This document shows positions 47,901-60,045 of a stretch of 64,000 nucleotides of DNA, piece by piece. The stretch is from Castanea sativa. Its lineage: Eukaryota > Streptophyta > Magnoliopsida > Fagales > Fagaceae. A model generated the notes under the pieces. That model ran no database searches. It was not told the DNA's origin and worked only from the letters and a program-made list of their open reading frames with translations. Location: NCBI RefSeq assembly GCF_040712315.1, contig NC_134016.1:21310390-21374389 (forward strand). The letters run 5' to 3'. Position numbers and translations under genes: made by a program. Position 1 is the stretch's first letter, and every line of letters starts with the position of its first letter.

Positions 47901-49022
47901 GCAAATTGTATTGAGTATTATCATTTTATTTTACTGTGCTTATAGGGCATCATTTTGGTTAATTCAGGACCTTCTGTGAGAATATGTATTTTACATTTTC
48001 TGAAAGGAGAAAAGAATTGGGAAGAGGGGTGGTTCTCTCAACTGAAGTAACAAATTCAAATGCAATACATTCTATTTCTAGGATGAAGGCAATTGATGTT
48101 TAGTTTCTAAAATTTCTGTCCAATTTAACAGAACTTTTGATTCTACTCTTAAATTTTCCTCTCTTTTTTTTCTTGCCAACTAAGGACATCATTTTATAAT
48201 GAAACATTGGTTGGGTTGACCATGTAGCTTATTTGATCGTGTATCATTTTCATATTAAATGTTCTGGTATTTTCTTCTTGTATATGATGCTAAATCATTT
48301 TCTTCTTGGACTTAGTTGTAGCATATTGTATTTTCCAACTTTTTTCAGTTTTGTAGATGAGCTCAACTTGAAAAGGACTGTGAGTTTGCAAGATTTTCAC
48401 TTGTATTGAACCAAGTTTGTTCTTACTGTTTTGGTTTAACAAATTATTTTGAGGGGCCCAACTGAGATCTTGATGGCTGTTGTTTTGTACATGCTATCTC
48501 TCTCTATCTCTCTCTTTAAAGAGCTAGTCCCAACTCTGAAGAGGAGGGAATGAGGGAGATTCAAACTAGTGACCTCCACCTCATGAGGCCCTGGGGCTAT
48601 AAATACTCTTTTTAATCATGGGTTGACATATATGAGCCCATAGTAGTAATGAACTCATAGATAAGTCCTGAAGTGTTGGTTTTGCAAGATTTCACTGTTC
48701 AGAAGAGTTTCTTCTTTGTTTCTGGCATTCTCTTGCAGACAATGCGGTGGAGAATACTGACACCAACATTGGAAATGGTACGTGCCATCCTGAATCCTTG
48801 AGGATTGTAGAAGAGGAATGCAAGGAAGAAAGCAAAGATGGAATTTCCCTTCCTCCCTTTGGGCTTGCTTCTTACAAGTTGCATGGAGATGTTTGGGTAA
48901 AGCCACATACATCTGATTATGAAAGGATGATCCATCTTTATAGTGCTTCAGAATCCTGGTTGAAGCAGCTTGGCGTCCACCACCATGACTTCAACTTCTT
49001 TACTTTCCACTCGACCATGTAA
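41344..49022 (+). CDS. DUF789 family protein (six coding exons)
   Basis: Exons: 41344-41412, 46046-46263, 46375-46615, 46757-46842, 47371-47462, 48739-49022. All introns are GT-AG and phases agree, giving 329 residues. Key DUF789 (PF05623) motifs in order: [44 protein letters not shown], an acidic Ser-rich insert ([12 protein letters not shown]), [68 protein letters not shown] and a C-terminal [15 protein letters not shown]. The family is plant-wide and I know of no established biochemical role. The first exon chosen is the nearest of three copies. An in-frame ATG at 41338 would add Met-Ser. Intron 1 (4.6 kb) holds a Helitron and SINE; intron 5 holds a 24-G run. Confidence 0.9.
41931..41970. 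repeat. (ATT)n microsatellite
   Basis: About a dozen ATT units in intron 1. Confidence 0.9.
42268..42552. mobile_element. MITE remnant in intron 1
   Basis: TTTGGTCCCTAAATTTTAA near the left and AAGTTTAAGGGCTAATAGTG near the right are imperfect inverted repeats, with a TTTAGTCCATGRTTT word in both arms. TSD not identified. Confidence 0.45.
42987..43094. repeat. 54-bp tandem duplication in intron 1
   Basis: CCTCAAAATGAAAATGTGCA starts copies at 42987 and 43041. Each ends with two ACATTGATTTCTATC words. Confidence 0.85.
43470..43590 (+). mobile_element. Possible second tRNA-related SINE
   Basis: Box A-like TAGCTCGATTGGC at about 43479 and box B-like CAGTTCAAGATCC at about 43534, spaced as in tRNA-derived promoters and followed by an A-rich tail (GGAAAAAAATAAAATG). 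No convincing TSD, and not similar to the main SINE family here. Confidence 0.4.
43656..45511 (+). mobile_element. Non-autonomous Helitron in intron 1 (1.86 kb)
   Basis: The 5' end TCAATATATATATAAAAGC follows an A. The 3' end has hairpin CCGTGC-ATC-GCACGG (45485-45499), then eight bases later CTAG followed by T. The 5'-TC, CTRR end, A|T insertion and subterminal hairpin are the defining Helitron signs. No Rep/helicase ORF is present. A SINE is nested inside. Confidence 0.8.
44838..45015 (-). mobile_element. tRNA-derived SINE, copy c (inside the Helitron)
   Basis: Minus-strand reading has ATCACTCC/GGTCACTCCACAAGTATAAG-type head, GGGTTCAAGTCTCTAAGAG (box B region), CACACATATACACTTAGATTTG and the 3' end with T-rich complement. 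Exact TSD TAGGGTGGAG at 44828-44837 and 45016-45025. Confidence 0.8.
45512..46045. other. Intron 1 remainder
   Basis: No exon is seen before the acceptor TTTTTTCCAG at 46036-46045. A GGTTCAAGGG/GAGTTCAAACC pair near 45545-45600 hints at RNA-gene-derived repeat but is not convincing. Confidence 0.4.
47564..47587. repeat. Poly-G tract (24 G) in intron 5
   Basis: Uninterrupted G run directly after a T8 run, about 100 bp downstream of exon 5 on the coding strand. Confidence 0.95.
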
Positions 49023-49798
49023 ATTGGTTTTGTTTGGTTTCGGCGGGCCGAATCTTTCTAGGTCTCTTTTGTTTTTGCTTGGTTTATATGAAGTGCTCCA
49101 GCAACCGCCCTTCAAAATGTTCCCCCTGCTGCAGTACTGAAAATATTTGCAAACTGCAGTAGTACCTTTTAAAGCAAGGAAATGCCCTAGGAAGTTCTGT
49201 CAGAGAGGGGGCTGTTGGACTGTGTTGTTTTTTAGATATGTTTATGAGGGACTTAAAGAGCAGAGCAGAGTTGAGTTTTGAGGCAAGGTGCCTTTTTTTC
49301 TTTTTCTTTTTTAATCTGCTCTTTATGTCATTCTATTTCTCTCTTTAGTGGAGGCGGAGCTATGCAGAAAAAATGTGTATAACGTAGATCAACTCATTAA
49401 ACTTTCGTTCAGCTCATTTTTTTTCTTTTTGCATGATGTTAAATGTATATATCAACTGATTTGGCCGAAGGAAGGATATAATTATGTTCATCTCTTTGGC
49501 GGTAAATTGAGGCATCTGTTGATCTCTTGTTGGTTGTTTCTTGATTGTTACTGTTTTTATTATTTTTCGGGGGTGGGAGATCATCTTGAATTTTATGAAA
49601 ATGAAGAAATGCTATTCACCTATGAGGCTATGATCTATAGATTAGAGACTATGAGCAATGCTCCCTTGTTTCATGTGAATGATTGTTTTACCGTGAATTA
49701 ATTTATGCGATCCTAATTATTTAAAAATATATATTATGCATACAGTTTATATGAGAGAGAGAGAGATAGTTTACTTCTAGCTCTAGGATACTGAATAA
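49023..49798 (+). other. DUF789 3' flank / UTR
   Basis: T-rich sequence after the stop codon, likely including the 3' UTR. No canonical AATAAA signal stands out. The open frame 49348-49701 shows no recognisable motif and lies in 3' flanking DNA. Confidence 0.45.
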
Positions 49799-49851
49799 TT
49801 ACTCACGAAAAAACACTAGTAGCTCACCTAGAAACAAAAAATAGCCACAAG

Positions 49852-49893
<42 letters not shown>

Positions 49894-51408
49894 AAATCAA
49901 AGTTTCGACAATATTGGGAGACAATGAGCTACGAAAAGGATTCAAAACACGACTCCATGTGCTAAATGCAGATTCTGATGCAACAATAGAGATAGGAATT
50001 GCCAAAACATCACGGGAAATTTGAGAAAGGACCCTATATCTTGAAGAGTTTACCCTCCACCAATCAAGAATATCAAAGTCGTCTGTCTTCGGATCTTCAC
50101 TAGCCTCTAACAAGTATTGGTCCAATTCAAATTTGCATTTTACACTATCCTCATTTACTAAGTGTTGTTTGTATATGTTATTATACCTATTAATCCTCTC
50201 TTCTGCACTACCAAACCCACTTAGCATGGAGGACATGGCAATAACATTACTACCACCAGACTCATTAGTCCCACTAGCACTAGCACTAGCACCACATGGG
50301 GTCCCCCATTGCTCCACTATAGTACTTGTACAATCTATTCAAAGCTTCCCTAACTCTCAATTCTAACTCATCAGCCTTCTCTTTGTCATACCATTGCTTA
50401 AACCAAAACTTCACATGTTTCAATTTATATCTAAGATCAACCACAACAGCCATAGATAACATCAGATTTATCCTATCAACACAATACTTATCATACTTCA
50501 ATTTCATTCTTTGTGCCATACCCTTTAACAAAGGATCACCCCTACCATTACACAATTAATTTAATTGGTCTTAAAGACTAGCAAGCTCATGGAAATACAC
50601 ATAGTAGTCACAAATGAAGAACCAAAAAATCTTAAAGTTGCCTTATAGAACAAACCAAGAAACTTTGTAAAAAATCTTACATTTTCCCAATCTAAAAACT
50701 GAGGGGGGCCACTAGATGGATCCTCAAAATAACGAAGGAATGACCATCATCATCCTCCATCCTTTCAAATGTAGCCACAAACTTTTGTGCACTTTCTAAC
50801 ATTAAGTAAGTTGAATTCCACCTAGTAGACACATCAAGGCACAACAAACTCTTGCTTTGAATTTTTTCTTTTTCAACACATGCCTTGAACTTCTCAAATC
50901 TATTAGGAGAGGATTTCACATACCTCACTACATTACAAACCTTAACAATTGACTTATTAAGGTCCTTTAGGCAATCTTGCACAATTAAATTCAAAATACA
51001 GGCACAAAAACGCATATGAAGAAACTCACAACCCAAGAGGCTATATACCCTATCCTTTGTTTTCGTCCTAAGATAGTCTATGATCACATCATTTGAGCTT
51101 GCATTATTAACAGAAATTGTAAAAATATAACCTATCGCCCATTGAAACAAACAAAACTCAACCACCCTACCAATGGTCTCACCTTTATGATCAGGTACTA
51201 GGCAGAAATTCAAAATCTTTATATGATAAACCCAATTAACATCAATATAATGTGCAGTATAAACACTGCATTTTGTACCCATTACAACTTGAGCCCCTAT
51301 TCCCCAATGATGTTGAAATTCTAAGACCCAAGGTTGGTTTAGGGCCCAATCAAATGTTAAATTGACTTGAGAAATGTTAAAATTGAAAATATAACTTTTA
51401 ATGAGCAA
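49799..51408 (-). pseudogene. RICESLEEPER/Ac-type hAT transposase, broken and 5'-truncated
   Basis: Reading minus: VYTAHYIDVNWVYHIKILNF and HKGETIGRVVE (transposase core start), VNNASSNDVIIDYL, RFCACILNLIVQDCL, STRWNSTYLMLESA, then in shifted frames RYFEDPSSGPPQFLDWENV, FFTKFLGLFYKATL, MAQRMKLKYDKY (hAT-like RNase-H fold, DUF4413 type), and DILDWWRVNSSRYRVLSQIS...SESAFST (hAT C-terminal dimerisation). Lesions: frameshifts near 50736, 50607 and 50300, and stops TAA at 50573-50571 and 50558-50556. The N-terminal BED zinc finger is missing, because upstream sequence stops resembling the family around 51300. The tail runs into a (TG)n tract at about 49861-49892. Terminal repeats were not found. 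Confidence 0.8.
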
Positions 51409-51419
51409 ATAAATCTATT

Positions 51420-52049
51420 TTTGGAAAAGTAAAGCCAAAGGAACCCTCGGCATGCACAAGCAGGAATCAGCCTGCACGCACAAGTATAATTTAATATCAA
51501 AAACTATCTCTAATCAAAGTATTACGAATCGAGACTTAAAAACTCGAGTTTTATCTTGGAACTCGAGTTTAGACACTCGAGATGCTAGTTTACAGTATTG
51601 TTTTGAAACGTAACAACTAACTAAATTTTTTGATATTTAATATTATTTGGAAAAAAAATTCCGAGAAATATTGAGAAAGAGGAGTGGGTTTATTTATGGG
51701 TTTGCAACTTTGTTTTTCTTTTCTTTTATATTTTGTTAATTTTTTTAATATAGTTGAGGGTTTTTTCAGATTATTTTAATGTTGTCTAATGTTAAAATAG
51801 AACAACTGATGTAGAGTGTATTGTAAAATAATGTGCTAAAATTAATAAAGTAATTTTGTATGTTAAAATGGCATTTAGTGCACGCCTGATGCTGGTGCTC
51901 TTACTTTTTTTTTTTATTATTTTTTTTCAAGATGCTGCTATTAAGCAGCTGGCAGAATAACAAAAGTATCTTTGTTTATAATACCTTGGAAATGAAATAT
52001 GTTCTTTGATAAAACTGACCAATGGCTCAAAAATAACAACTGTGATATG
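51420..52049. other. Gene-free stretch with CTCGAG fragment and Harbinger end
   Basis: 51541-51590 holds three CTCGAG hexamers like those of the foldback family. 51560-51902 ends GATGCTGGTGCTCTTA, a Harbinger-type terminus with TTA. Confidence 0.45.
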
Positions 52050-52057
52050 CTTCTACT

Positions 52058-53679
52058 TAGACGTGGCAAAACAGGCAGGTCGGGTCAACTTTGGGTCGAG
52101 TCAATCAGGTCGCGGGTCAAAATGGGTCGTTTTTAAACGAGTCAAAAGGGTTACGGGTCAATCGGGTTGTAGGTCGGGTCGGGTTGACCTGTATTTTTCA
52201 AACGAGCTTTTTTTTTTCAATTATAAAAACAAATCAATATAACTTGTTTACAAAGAATGAATAAAATCAATGACAACCTGTTTAGAAAGAATGAATAAAA
52301 TCAATTAAACAAATCAAAAACAATTCTGACAGTTTTGAGCATGACAAAAATTCTTTATAGTCATAAATTCATGATAGAAAAAGTCTTCAATGTTAATAAC
52401 TCACTGTCACCACTGCTCCTTCTTGGTACGGTGGTTACTCTACAAGTATAAATACTTGTGGGGTGTGGGGGGTAAGGGCTGGAGTTCAAGTCTCCAAGAG
52501 GGAATTTCACACACATATACACTTAGATTAGGCTAGAGTAGAAATTCTATCTTGTATCAAAAAAAAAAAATTTTTAAATAACTCGCTGTCAAAATGCATG
52601 TAATTACAAGTTTACATCTTCAAAAAGAGATAGATCTTAAGGGGTACTAAAAAGTATATATTTTAAGTTTACATCACTAATAATATCGTTCCTACACAAA
52701 AAAAAAAAAAAAAAAAAAAAACTACATTTCATGGACCATGTCAAGTTATCAGCCTCCTTAAGTGCACATGTTCCTGTTGCATTTAAAATAATAGTAAAGT
52801 TAGATTACTTAAAAAGATAAACTAAACAAATTTTTTTTAAGAATAAACATAGTATATTAAGTAAATATTTTATAAGAATTATACCTCAATCTTAATCTAC
52901 TCAACGTTGGTAGCAGATTTAACACTACAAATATTCATACTTGCAAATTGTGACTCAAGTTGGCCAATTTCGTCAGCATCTTTATCTACACTATAATATT
53001 TTAATATAACTTAAGGTGCGACGAAAGCAAATCAATAAAAAATTAAAATTGTATAATAGAGGCCGAGAAAAGAGTAGAGGCGCAAGAGTCTTCTTTGAAA
53101 GACTGAAATTGTGAAAGGCTGAAAGCTCTTACTCTTAGTGGTTTGTGCCTTTCAGCCTTTGTGGACTACAGCTACTACAAGTTCTTCTTCTTCTTTGTTT
53201 TTTTTTATTTATTTATTTATTTTTTTTAGAATCAACTACAAGCTCTTAAGTCTAGCCACTTACTGTGTTAGTAAATAGTGAGTAGGTTAGTGTACTAGAC
53301 TGCTAGACTACATTTGATTGAAATTGTGAGTCAAGTGTGTGAGCTCAAAGCTATAAAGTGTCCTATCAAATTGAATGAGAAATTTTTTTTTTTTAATAAA
53401 TTGGTTGTCTTGTCTTGTCTCATGTCTATAAAGTGTGAAGATCTATTTATAATCTATTGGTTCCAGTGCTTTGTGCTTTATGCACCTAGTATTAGGACGT
53501 AGTTTTAATATTTTTTTAGTGAATTTTTTTAACGAGTCGAGTCACAGGTTATTAGGGTTGGGTCGGTTTAACCCGCAAAAAAATTCGGGTCGGGTCACAA
53601 GTCAACCCGTTTTTGCTTCGAGTCTAAAAATTCGGGTTCAGGTCAAGTCAAAAAATTCTGACCTGTTTTGCCATGTCTA
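52058..53679. mobile_element. Non-autonomous hAT element (1.62 kb), near-perfect TIRs
   Basis: TIRs TAGACGTGGCAAAACAGG (52058-52075) and CCTGTTTTGCCATGTCTA (53662-53679) match at 17 of 18 positions. They are flanked by 8-bp TSD CTTCTACT (52050-52057, 53680-53687). GGGTCG/CGGGTC words are iterated in both subterminal regions. No transposase motif inside. It contains a later SINE insertion. Confidence 0.9.
52410..52576 (+). mobile_element. tRNA-derived SINE, copy a
   Basis: Box A-like GGTACGGTGGTTACTC at the head, box B-like GAGTTCAAGTCTCC, then CACACACATATACACTTAG, TTCTATCTTGTATC and a poly-A tail. Flanks AATAACTCACTGTCA and AATAACTCGCTGTCA (52395-52409, 52577-52591) differ at one position. 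Confidence 0.85.
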
Positions 53680-53689
53680 CTTCTACTAG

Positions 53690-54716
53690 CATAAATGTTG
53701 GAAACAATTTTCATCATAGGTGTGAAAAAACTTCCACAATCTAACAAACTTGGTAGGAGTTTGTTGGTTTTACCCTGATCATCTTAGTGGAAATGCTTTG
53801 TTTTGTTTTTCTTTTTTTTGTTTAACTAGATGTGATTTTTTTTTTCCTACACATGATTTTTATTTTTTAAAAATTTTGGGTGATTGTTTTTTTTTGGTTG
53901 TTTGTCACTTTTTTGTTTTAATTGGACAACATTTTTTAACAAGGGTATATAAGTAAATTTATACAAACTAATTTTTTTTCCATCTCTTAACTTTTTCATT
54001 CCCAACCAAACAAAAATGAGGAAAATTAAAATCTTTTCTATCCTCCCACCATTTTCTTTTCCACACCTCAAACCAAACCGACCCTAAGGAAAACTTTGAT
54101 AGGATTTCAATTTGAAGGGCCTTTTATCTCAATGGATAATCAATGGATGTTTGACCATGAAGCTTAATAAAGTATTGATTTTGCCTCTTGATTTAATTAT
54201 AGAAAATGAAGTATTGATTTTTTTTTTTTAGGGAAAAGCATTGATTGTTTTTACACCTGATTTTACTTAATTATATACTTTGGACTAGCATAAGAAATAA
54301 GAAATATACAAGTGCTGGTTGGGTATTCCTAGCCGCTTAATAATGTATAACTGTGTTAGTGTGTTAGGATTTTAGTTGGCTAATAGGCTTGATGCTGTAT
54401 TTAGATTATAAGGGCTGCAATTCCTGGTTCAAAAGAAATCAAATCTGTTGTCTGAAGCAGCTCAAGTAGTGTAATCTGTGTATCCTCAACAGGTCCTCGA
54501 TCAAGAGATGCATTTCGACAGTTGCTTAACTGATTGAGAGTCTCAATTTGAAAGTTCCTTGATAGAAAGCTCGATCAATTGAGAGTCCAGTTCAACGACT
54601 TTTTCACTCGATCATAGTGGATTTTTCAAAGTTGTCTTGTAGTTTTTCTCTCTACATAGAAGGATTTTTCATGTAAAATTTAGTGTTCTTGTATAGTTGT
54701 GTTTGCTAAAAGTTGC

Positions 54717-54720
<4 letters not shown>
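53690..54720. other. Gene-free stretch
   Basis: T-rich. 53950-54080 contains a CCAACCAAACAAA...CCAAACCGACCCTA segment resembling the GGTTTGTTTGGTT MITE ends seen near 56090 and 57170. No gene supported. Confidence 0.45.

Positions 54721-54772
<52 letters not shown>
54721..54772. repeat. (AT)n microsatellite
   Basis: About 26 uninterrupted AT units. Confidence 0.95.
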
Positions 54773-54779
<7 letters not shown>

Positions 54780-55070
54780 CATACTGTTATTGCTTGGTAG
54801 TCATTTATTTTAATTCTCACAATGGCATTGACGAGATTTAGGTTTAAGTTTTTCCCCCCAGCAAAAACACCATTGTTTGTTAATACATTACAATAAAATC
54901 ATCTATCAGTCTTTCTCAACTCGCAACTCTCTCTCTCTCCAATTTTTTTTTATTTTAAATTTTAATAATATTTGTTAGGTTTTTGGGCTGAGGATTGACA
55001 TGTTTAGGTTTGGTTTGAGTTGGGTTAATGATCTTGGAGGGGAGGGGGGCCAAAATTTTTGGAAGAGCCC

Positions 55071-56244
<1,174 letters not shown>

Positions 56245-56580
56245 AGAGAGTGTGTTATATATAGTATAACTTGCCCCTCCCTCCCTTAAAAGTTACCATA
56301 GCTTTTGAGTGGAGTGTGTAGTGTGCCTTTGTGTTAGGACTCATTTCCCTCTCCCTTGCGTATGTGTTTGTTTCTCTAAAAAAAAAAAAAGGGTAATTAT
56401 TCTATATTACTTAAAAAAGTGTGCTGTGTGTAGTATAAATTGCCTATCTCCCTTAAAAGTTACCATAACTTTTGAGTGGAGTTTATTGTGTGCTTTTATG
56501 TTATAACCTCTTTTCCTTTCATCCCTAAAAAAAAACATATTTTCCTCTCTCTTGTGTGTGTTTGTTTCTCAAAAAAAAAA
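56245..56580. repeat. About 167-bp tandem duplication
   Basis: CCCTTAAAAGTTACCATA recurs 167 bp apart (about 56284 and 56451), with shared GTGTGCTTTTATGTTA-type and GTGTTTGTTTCTC phrases, each copy ending in poly-A. Confidence 0.7.
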
Positions 56581-57390
56581 AAAACTCTTATACCCATGAT
56601 ATATAAAACAGCATAATTTTTTTAAATGTTATTCTAATTTTTTTATATTATATTAATCACTAATTTTTTTAATAATTCAAATTATTTTAAAAAAAATACC
56701 CACACACAATAAGCCGTTTGTGGCAATTTTTTGGAGGTTTTGGTACTAAACATTTAAGACGAAAAAAAAAAAAAAAAAGATGGTTTTTGCCTTCATGGTA
56801 CTGACCATTTTCAAGACAAAAAGAAAAAAGAAAAGAATTTTTTTTTTTTTAAAGGAAAGATGCTTTGGTTAATGCCTTAATGGTTAACGTGATTTACGTT
56901 AGAATGAAATAATTGGGCAAAATTGACTTTTTACCACTGAGAGAATACGCACCCGTTTACGCTCTTTTATTGATTTAGGGTGATTTATTTTTGGTTGGCT
57001 CAAGTGGAAAAGTAGCCCGAGACCACCAATTTTCCCCTCCCTTTTTTCTTGTTACCAAACAATAAAATCTTTTATCTTCTCTCCACTTTTCCTCTTCCTT
57101 TTTTTTATCCATTCACTTTTCACCCTCAATGAAACACACCATTAGTTCAGGGCCAAAGTGTCGAATAAGGGCTTGTTTGGTTGGATGATGGAAAAGTAGG
57201 AGGATAGAAAATTGTGGAGATGGAAAAGTGAGTAGATAGAAAAAAATTTAATTTTTTCTCATGTGTGTTTGGGGAGTGAGAAAATGTAAGAATGAAAAAC
57301 TTTTTTGTTTGGTTGAGAAAAAAAAATTAGAAGATAGAAAATGGTGTTTGTATAAATTAATTCTCATGCCCCTCTAACTATAAACACACA
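56581..57390. other. Gene-free stretch
   Basis: Low-complexity AT sequence and the MITE-like repeat at 57172-57360. No coding support. Confidence 0.45.
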
Positions 57391-57391
57391 C

Positions 57392-57665
57392 TCAGGGTCT
57401 GTTTGGCTAGAACTTATTGCTGAAAACTGAAAACACTGTAACAAAATAATTTTTAAATATGTGAATAGTACCGTGAGACCCATTTTTAATATATTTTTTT
57501 TCTAATGAACAGTGCACAAACATTACATAAACAGTGCACTGTCTGCATGAACAGTGCACTATCCCCTAAAAGTTGTTGCGCGTGAATCAAAAAAAAAAAA
57601 AAAAAAGTAAACGCAAACGTGAAATGCAGCTTTGACGTGGATCCAAACAGGCAACAAACGGACTC
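57392..57665. mobile_element. hAT-like MITE with GAACAGTGCAC repeats
   Basis: It opens GGGTCTGTTTGGCTAG and closes GGATCCAAACAGG...CAAACGGACTC, inverted. The interior has three GAACAGTGCAC/ACAGTGCACT words and the GTGAGACCCATTTTTAATA phrase shared with the MITE at 17595. TSD not resolved. Confidence 0.5.
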
Positions 57666-57899
57666 TAAGTCACCCAATATTCTCTATCATATTTTCTCTC
57701 CCTCATTTTCCATCCCTCTTGTTTTCAATCCAACCAACTGAACTTAAAGTCATTCAATATGCCTAGTTTCCCCAAGAGTGGCACTCTATCCCAATAGACC
57801 ATCCCCAATCGACATCATTTTCTAATCTAATTCTATATGATTTTTGTAAAATTTATTAATAAGTAAAATGAATAATTACATAGGAGGAGTGTTTGTTGT

Positions 57900-58265
57900 T
57901 GTTAGAGCACTCACAGTATTACTTGTATGATAGAAAAATATCATATTTTAATCAACTAAGTCCAAAATTCACCTATATCATGCTATGTAAAATTGTGTAA
58001 GAATATATAGTTACTACAGTATCCGTATAAATTTACACTAGTACTATTCATTTTACATTTAATTTTTTATTAATTCTTTATGTATTTCGAGAATGGAGTA
58101 AGATAATAGATGATGATTGTTGTATATAAAGAAAGAAAAAAAATTAAAAATATTAAGAAAAATTGATATTTTAATAAAATGTAGCGAAAAATAGATAATA
58201 TAATATGTGGTGTTTTGAAAAGTGAGTGTTTAAAATTAATGTTATTAAATCCATTCAATTCTGGC
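57900..58265. mobile_element. Possible Harbinger MITE
   Basis: It begins TTAGAGCACTCACAG, the Harbinger terminus style with TTA. The right end is unclear, perhaps near GAGTGTTTAAAATTAA. Confidence 0.4.
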
Positions 58266-58789
58266 TAGAATGGCAAGAATATCCTGTATCGGAACACTAA
58301 TACCATCTGTTCCACCTCGAGTTCAATTCCAATCAATTTTGGGTCATTCATTAAAATAGAAAAAGTAAGTTCTTAAATTAAAATATACGTACATTTTTGC
58401 CTGAGTTGACGTGAATGGTCTATTTAGAACTTGTCAAAATTAGTTCTTTAAGGGGTAAAGACTCCTATGATGGAGTAGATTTTGAATTTGAATTAGTTTC
58501 ATATTAAATCATTTATTTTCGTCCATTGCTTCAAAAAAGGGGGGGAAAGAAACAAAAATAAAACAAGGAAAGTATAGATGGATGATGTTTCTTTCTTACT
58601 CTTAAAAGGCAATGGTCCATTTTTGTTGCTTCCTTCATTTCTTTTCAAGGAGCGTTCACTCTTTGTTTTTTTCTTAATAATTGTCCTTCCCGCACTTTTG
58701 TCTTAGAAAATGATTGTTTAGCATTAAAATTAGATAGTATTTCTTTCACAACTTATTGTCATTTTGGTTTTTTTTTTTTTTTTAGTTAT

Positions 58790-59185
58790 ATATAGGATTC
58801 AAGTTACATATGGTGTAACTCTAAGCAATGTTACACTTTCTAATAACTTGTTATTAAATTCATATTTTAAAAATCTCATCGCTAATCATATGTTTTATAT
58901 GTTCTTAACACGCATGCTAATTTTCATGTTAATCGAATGTTATTTACCATTTGATCCATCAACTCATCTTTTATCCATCATTTTATTTTACAAAAACTTG
59001 AATTTAAAAAATTAATTATTGATGTAATTATTGAGTTTTGATTTTCTTGCAATTTTGCAAGTATGGAAAATATACAAAGATAATGTAATCAAATAGTGAA
59101 TTTGTCAAAATTTACATCCAATTAAAAAATATTGAATAGTGTAACATTGCTTAAAATTGCATCAAGTGTAACTTGAATCTAAGGG
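58790..59185. mobile_element. MITE with GTTACA terminal repeats
   Basis: Left ATTCAAGTTACATATGGTG plus AAGCAATGTTACAC and right GTGTAACATTGCTTAAAATTGCATC...GTAACTTGAAT form roughly 50-bp inverted repeats. Non-coding. Confidence 0.7.
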
Positions 59186-59812
59186 AAATTTGTAGTTTTT
59201 TTATAGCATTTTTTTTCAAGACTTTATAGTCTTTTTTCAATCATTCATGGGCAGTCAGTGTAAATAGTTTGAATTTTAGGTTAAGTGAGTGTCTTATTCC
59301 AAACCAAAGGACAAGTAATTCTCAATTGGATGCCAATTTTCTTATTCCAAACCATGAGTGTCTTATTCCAAATCATCGAATCATATTTTCTATATATTCT
59401 TAACATGCATGCTAATTTTTATGTCAATCAGATGTGATTTACCATTTGATCCATTGACTCATCTTTTATCCATAATTTTAAATTACAAAAACTTGAATTT
59501 AAACAATTGATTCATGACATAGTTATTGAGTTTTGATCATCTTGTAATTTTGCAAGTATGAAAAATATATGAAGATAATATAATCCAATAATGGATTTGC
59601 CAAAATTTACATCCAATTAAAAACTATTAAATAATGTAACATTATTTAAAGTTACATCAAATGTAACTTGAACCCAAGGGAAATTTGTGGTTTTTTATAG
59701 CATTTTTTTTCCCGAGACTTTGTAGTCTTTTTTCAATCATTCATGGGAAGCCAATGTAAATAGTTTGAATTTGAGGTGAAGTGAGTGTCTTATTTTAAAC
59801 CAAAGGAGAGGT
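58876..59812. repeat. 495-bp tandem segmental duplication
   Basis: The right part of the MITE plus its flank (GGGAAATTTGTAGTTTTT, ATCATTCATGGG, AGTTTGAATTT, GTGAGTGTCTTATT) recurs 495 bp downstream (for example GGGAAATTTGT at 59183 and 59678). Copy B lacks the MITE left terminus. Confidence 0.75.
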
Positions 59813-59814
59813 GA

Positions 59815-60032
59815 CCACCGCACATCCATGGTGCAATAGTCATGTGCGATGGTCACTTTACAAGTATAAATGCTTGTGGAATGTGGAATGTGGAATGTGG
59901 AATGTGGGAGTGGGAGTGGGAGTGGGAGGGGAGGAGGGGGAAAGGGCCAGGGTTTAAGTCTCCAAAAGAGAATTTCACACACATATACACTTAAATTATA
60001 CTATAGGAGGATTTCTATCTTGTATAAAAAGA
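59815..60032 (+). mobile_element. tRNA-derived SINE, copy b, with internal minisatellite
   Basis: Exact 13-bp TSD AAAGGAGAGGTGA (59802-59814, 60033-60045). It carries CACTTTACAAGTATAAATGC, box B-like CCAGGGTTTAAGTCTCC, CACACACATATACACTTAAA and TTCTATCTTGTATAAAA. A (GGAATGT)n/(GGGAGT)n expansion at about 59877-59930 replaces the G-rich spacer of other copies. Confidence 0.85.
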
Positions 60033-60045
60033 AAAGGAGAGGTGA

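Noticed and set aside
49348..49701. 117-codon ORF after the DUF789 gene
   Set aside because: Low-complexity Phe/Leu content, no motif, overlaps the likely 3' UTR.
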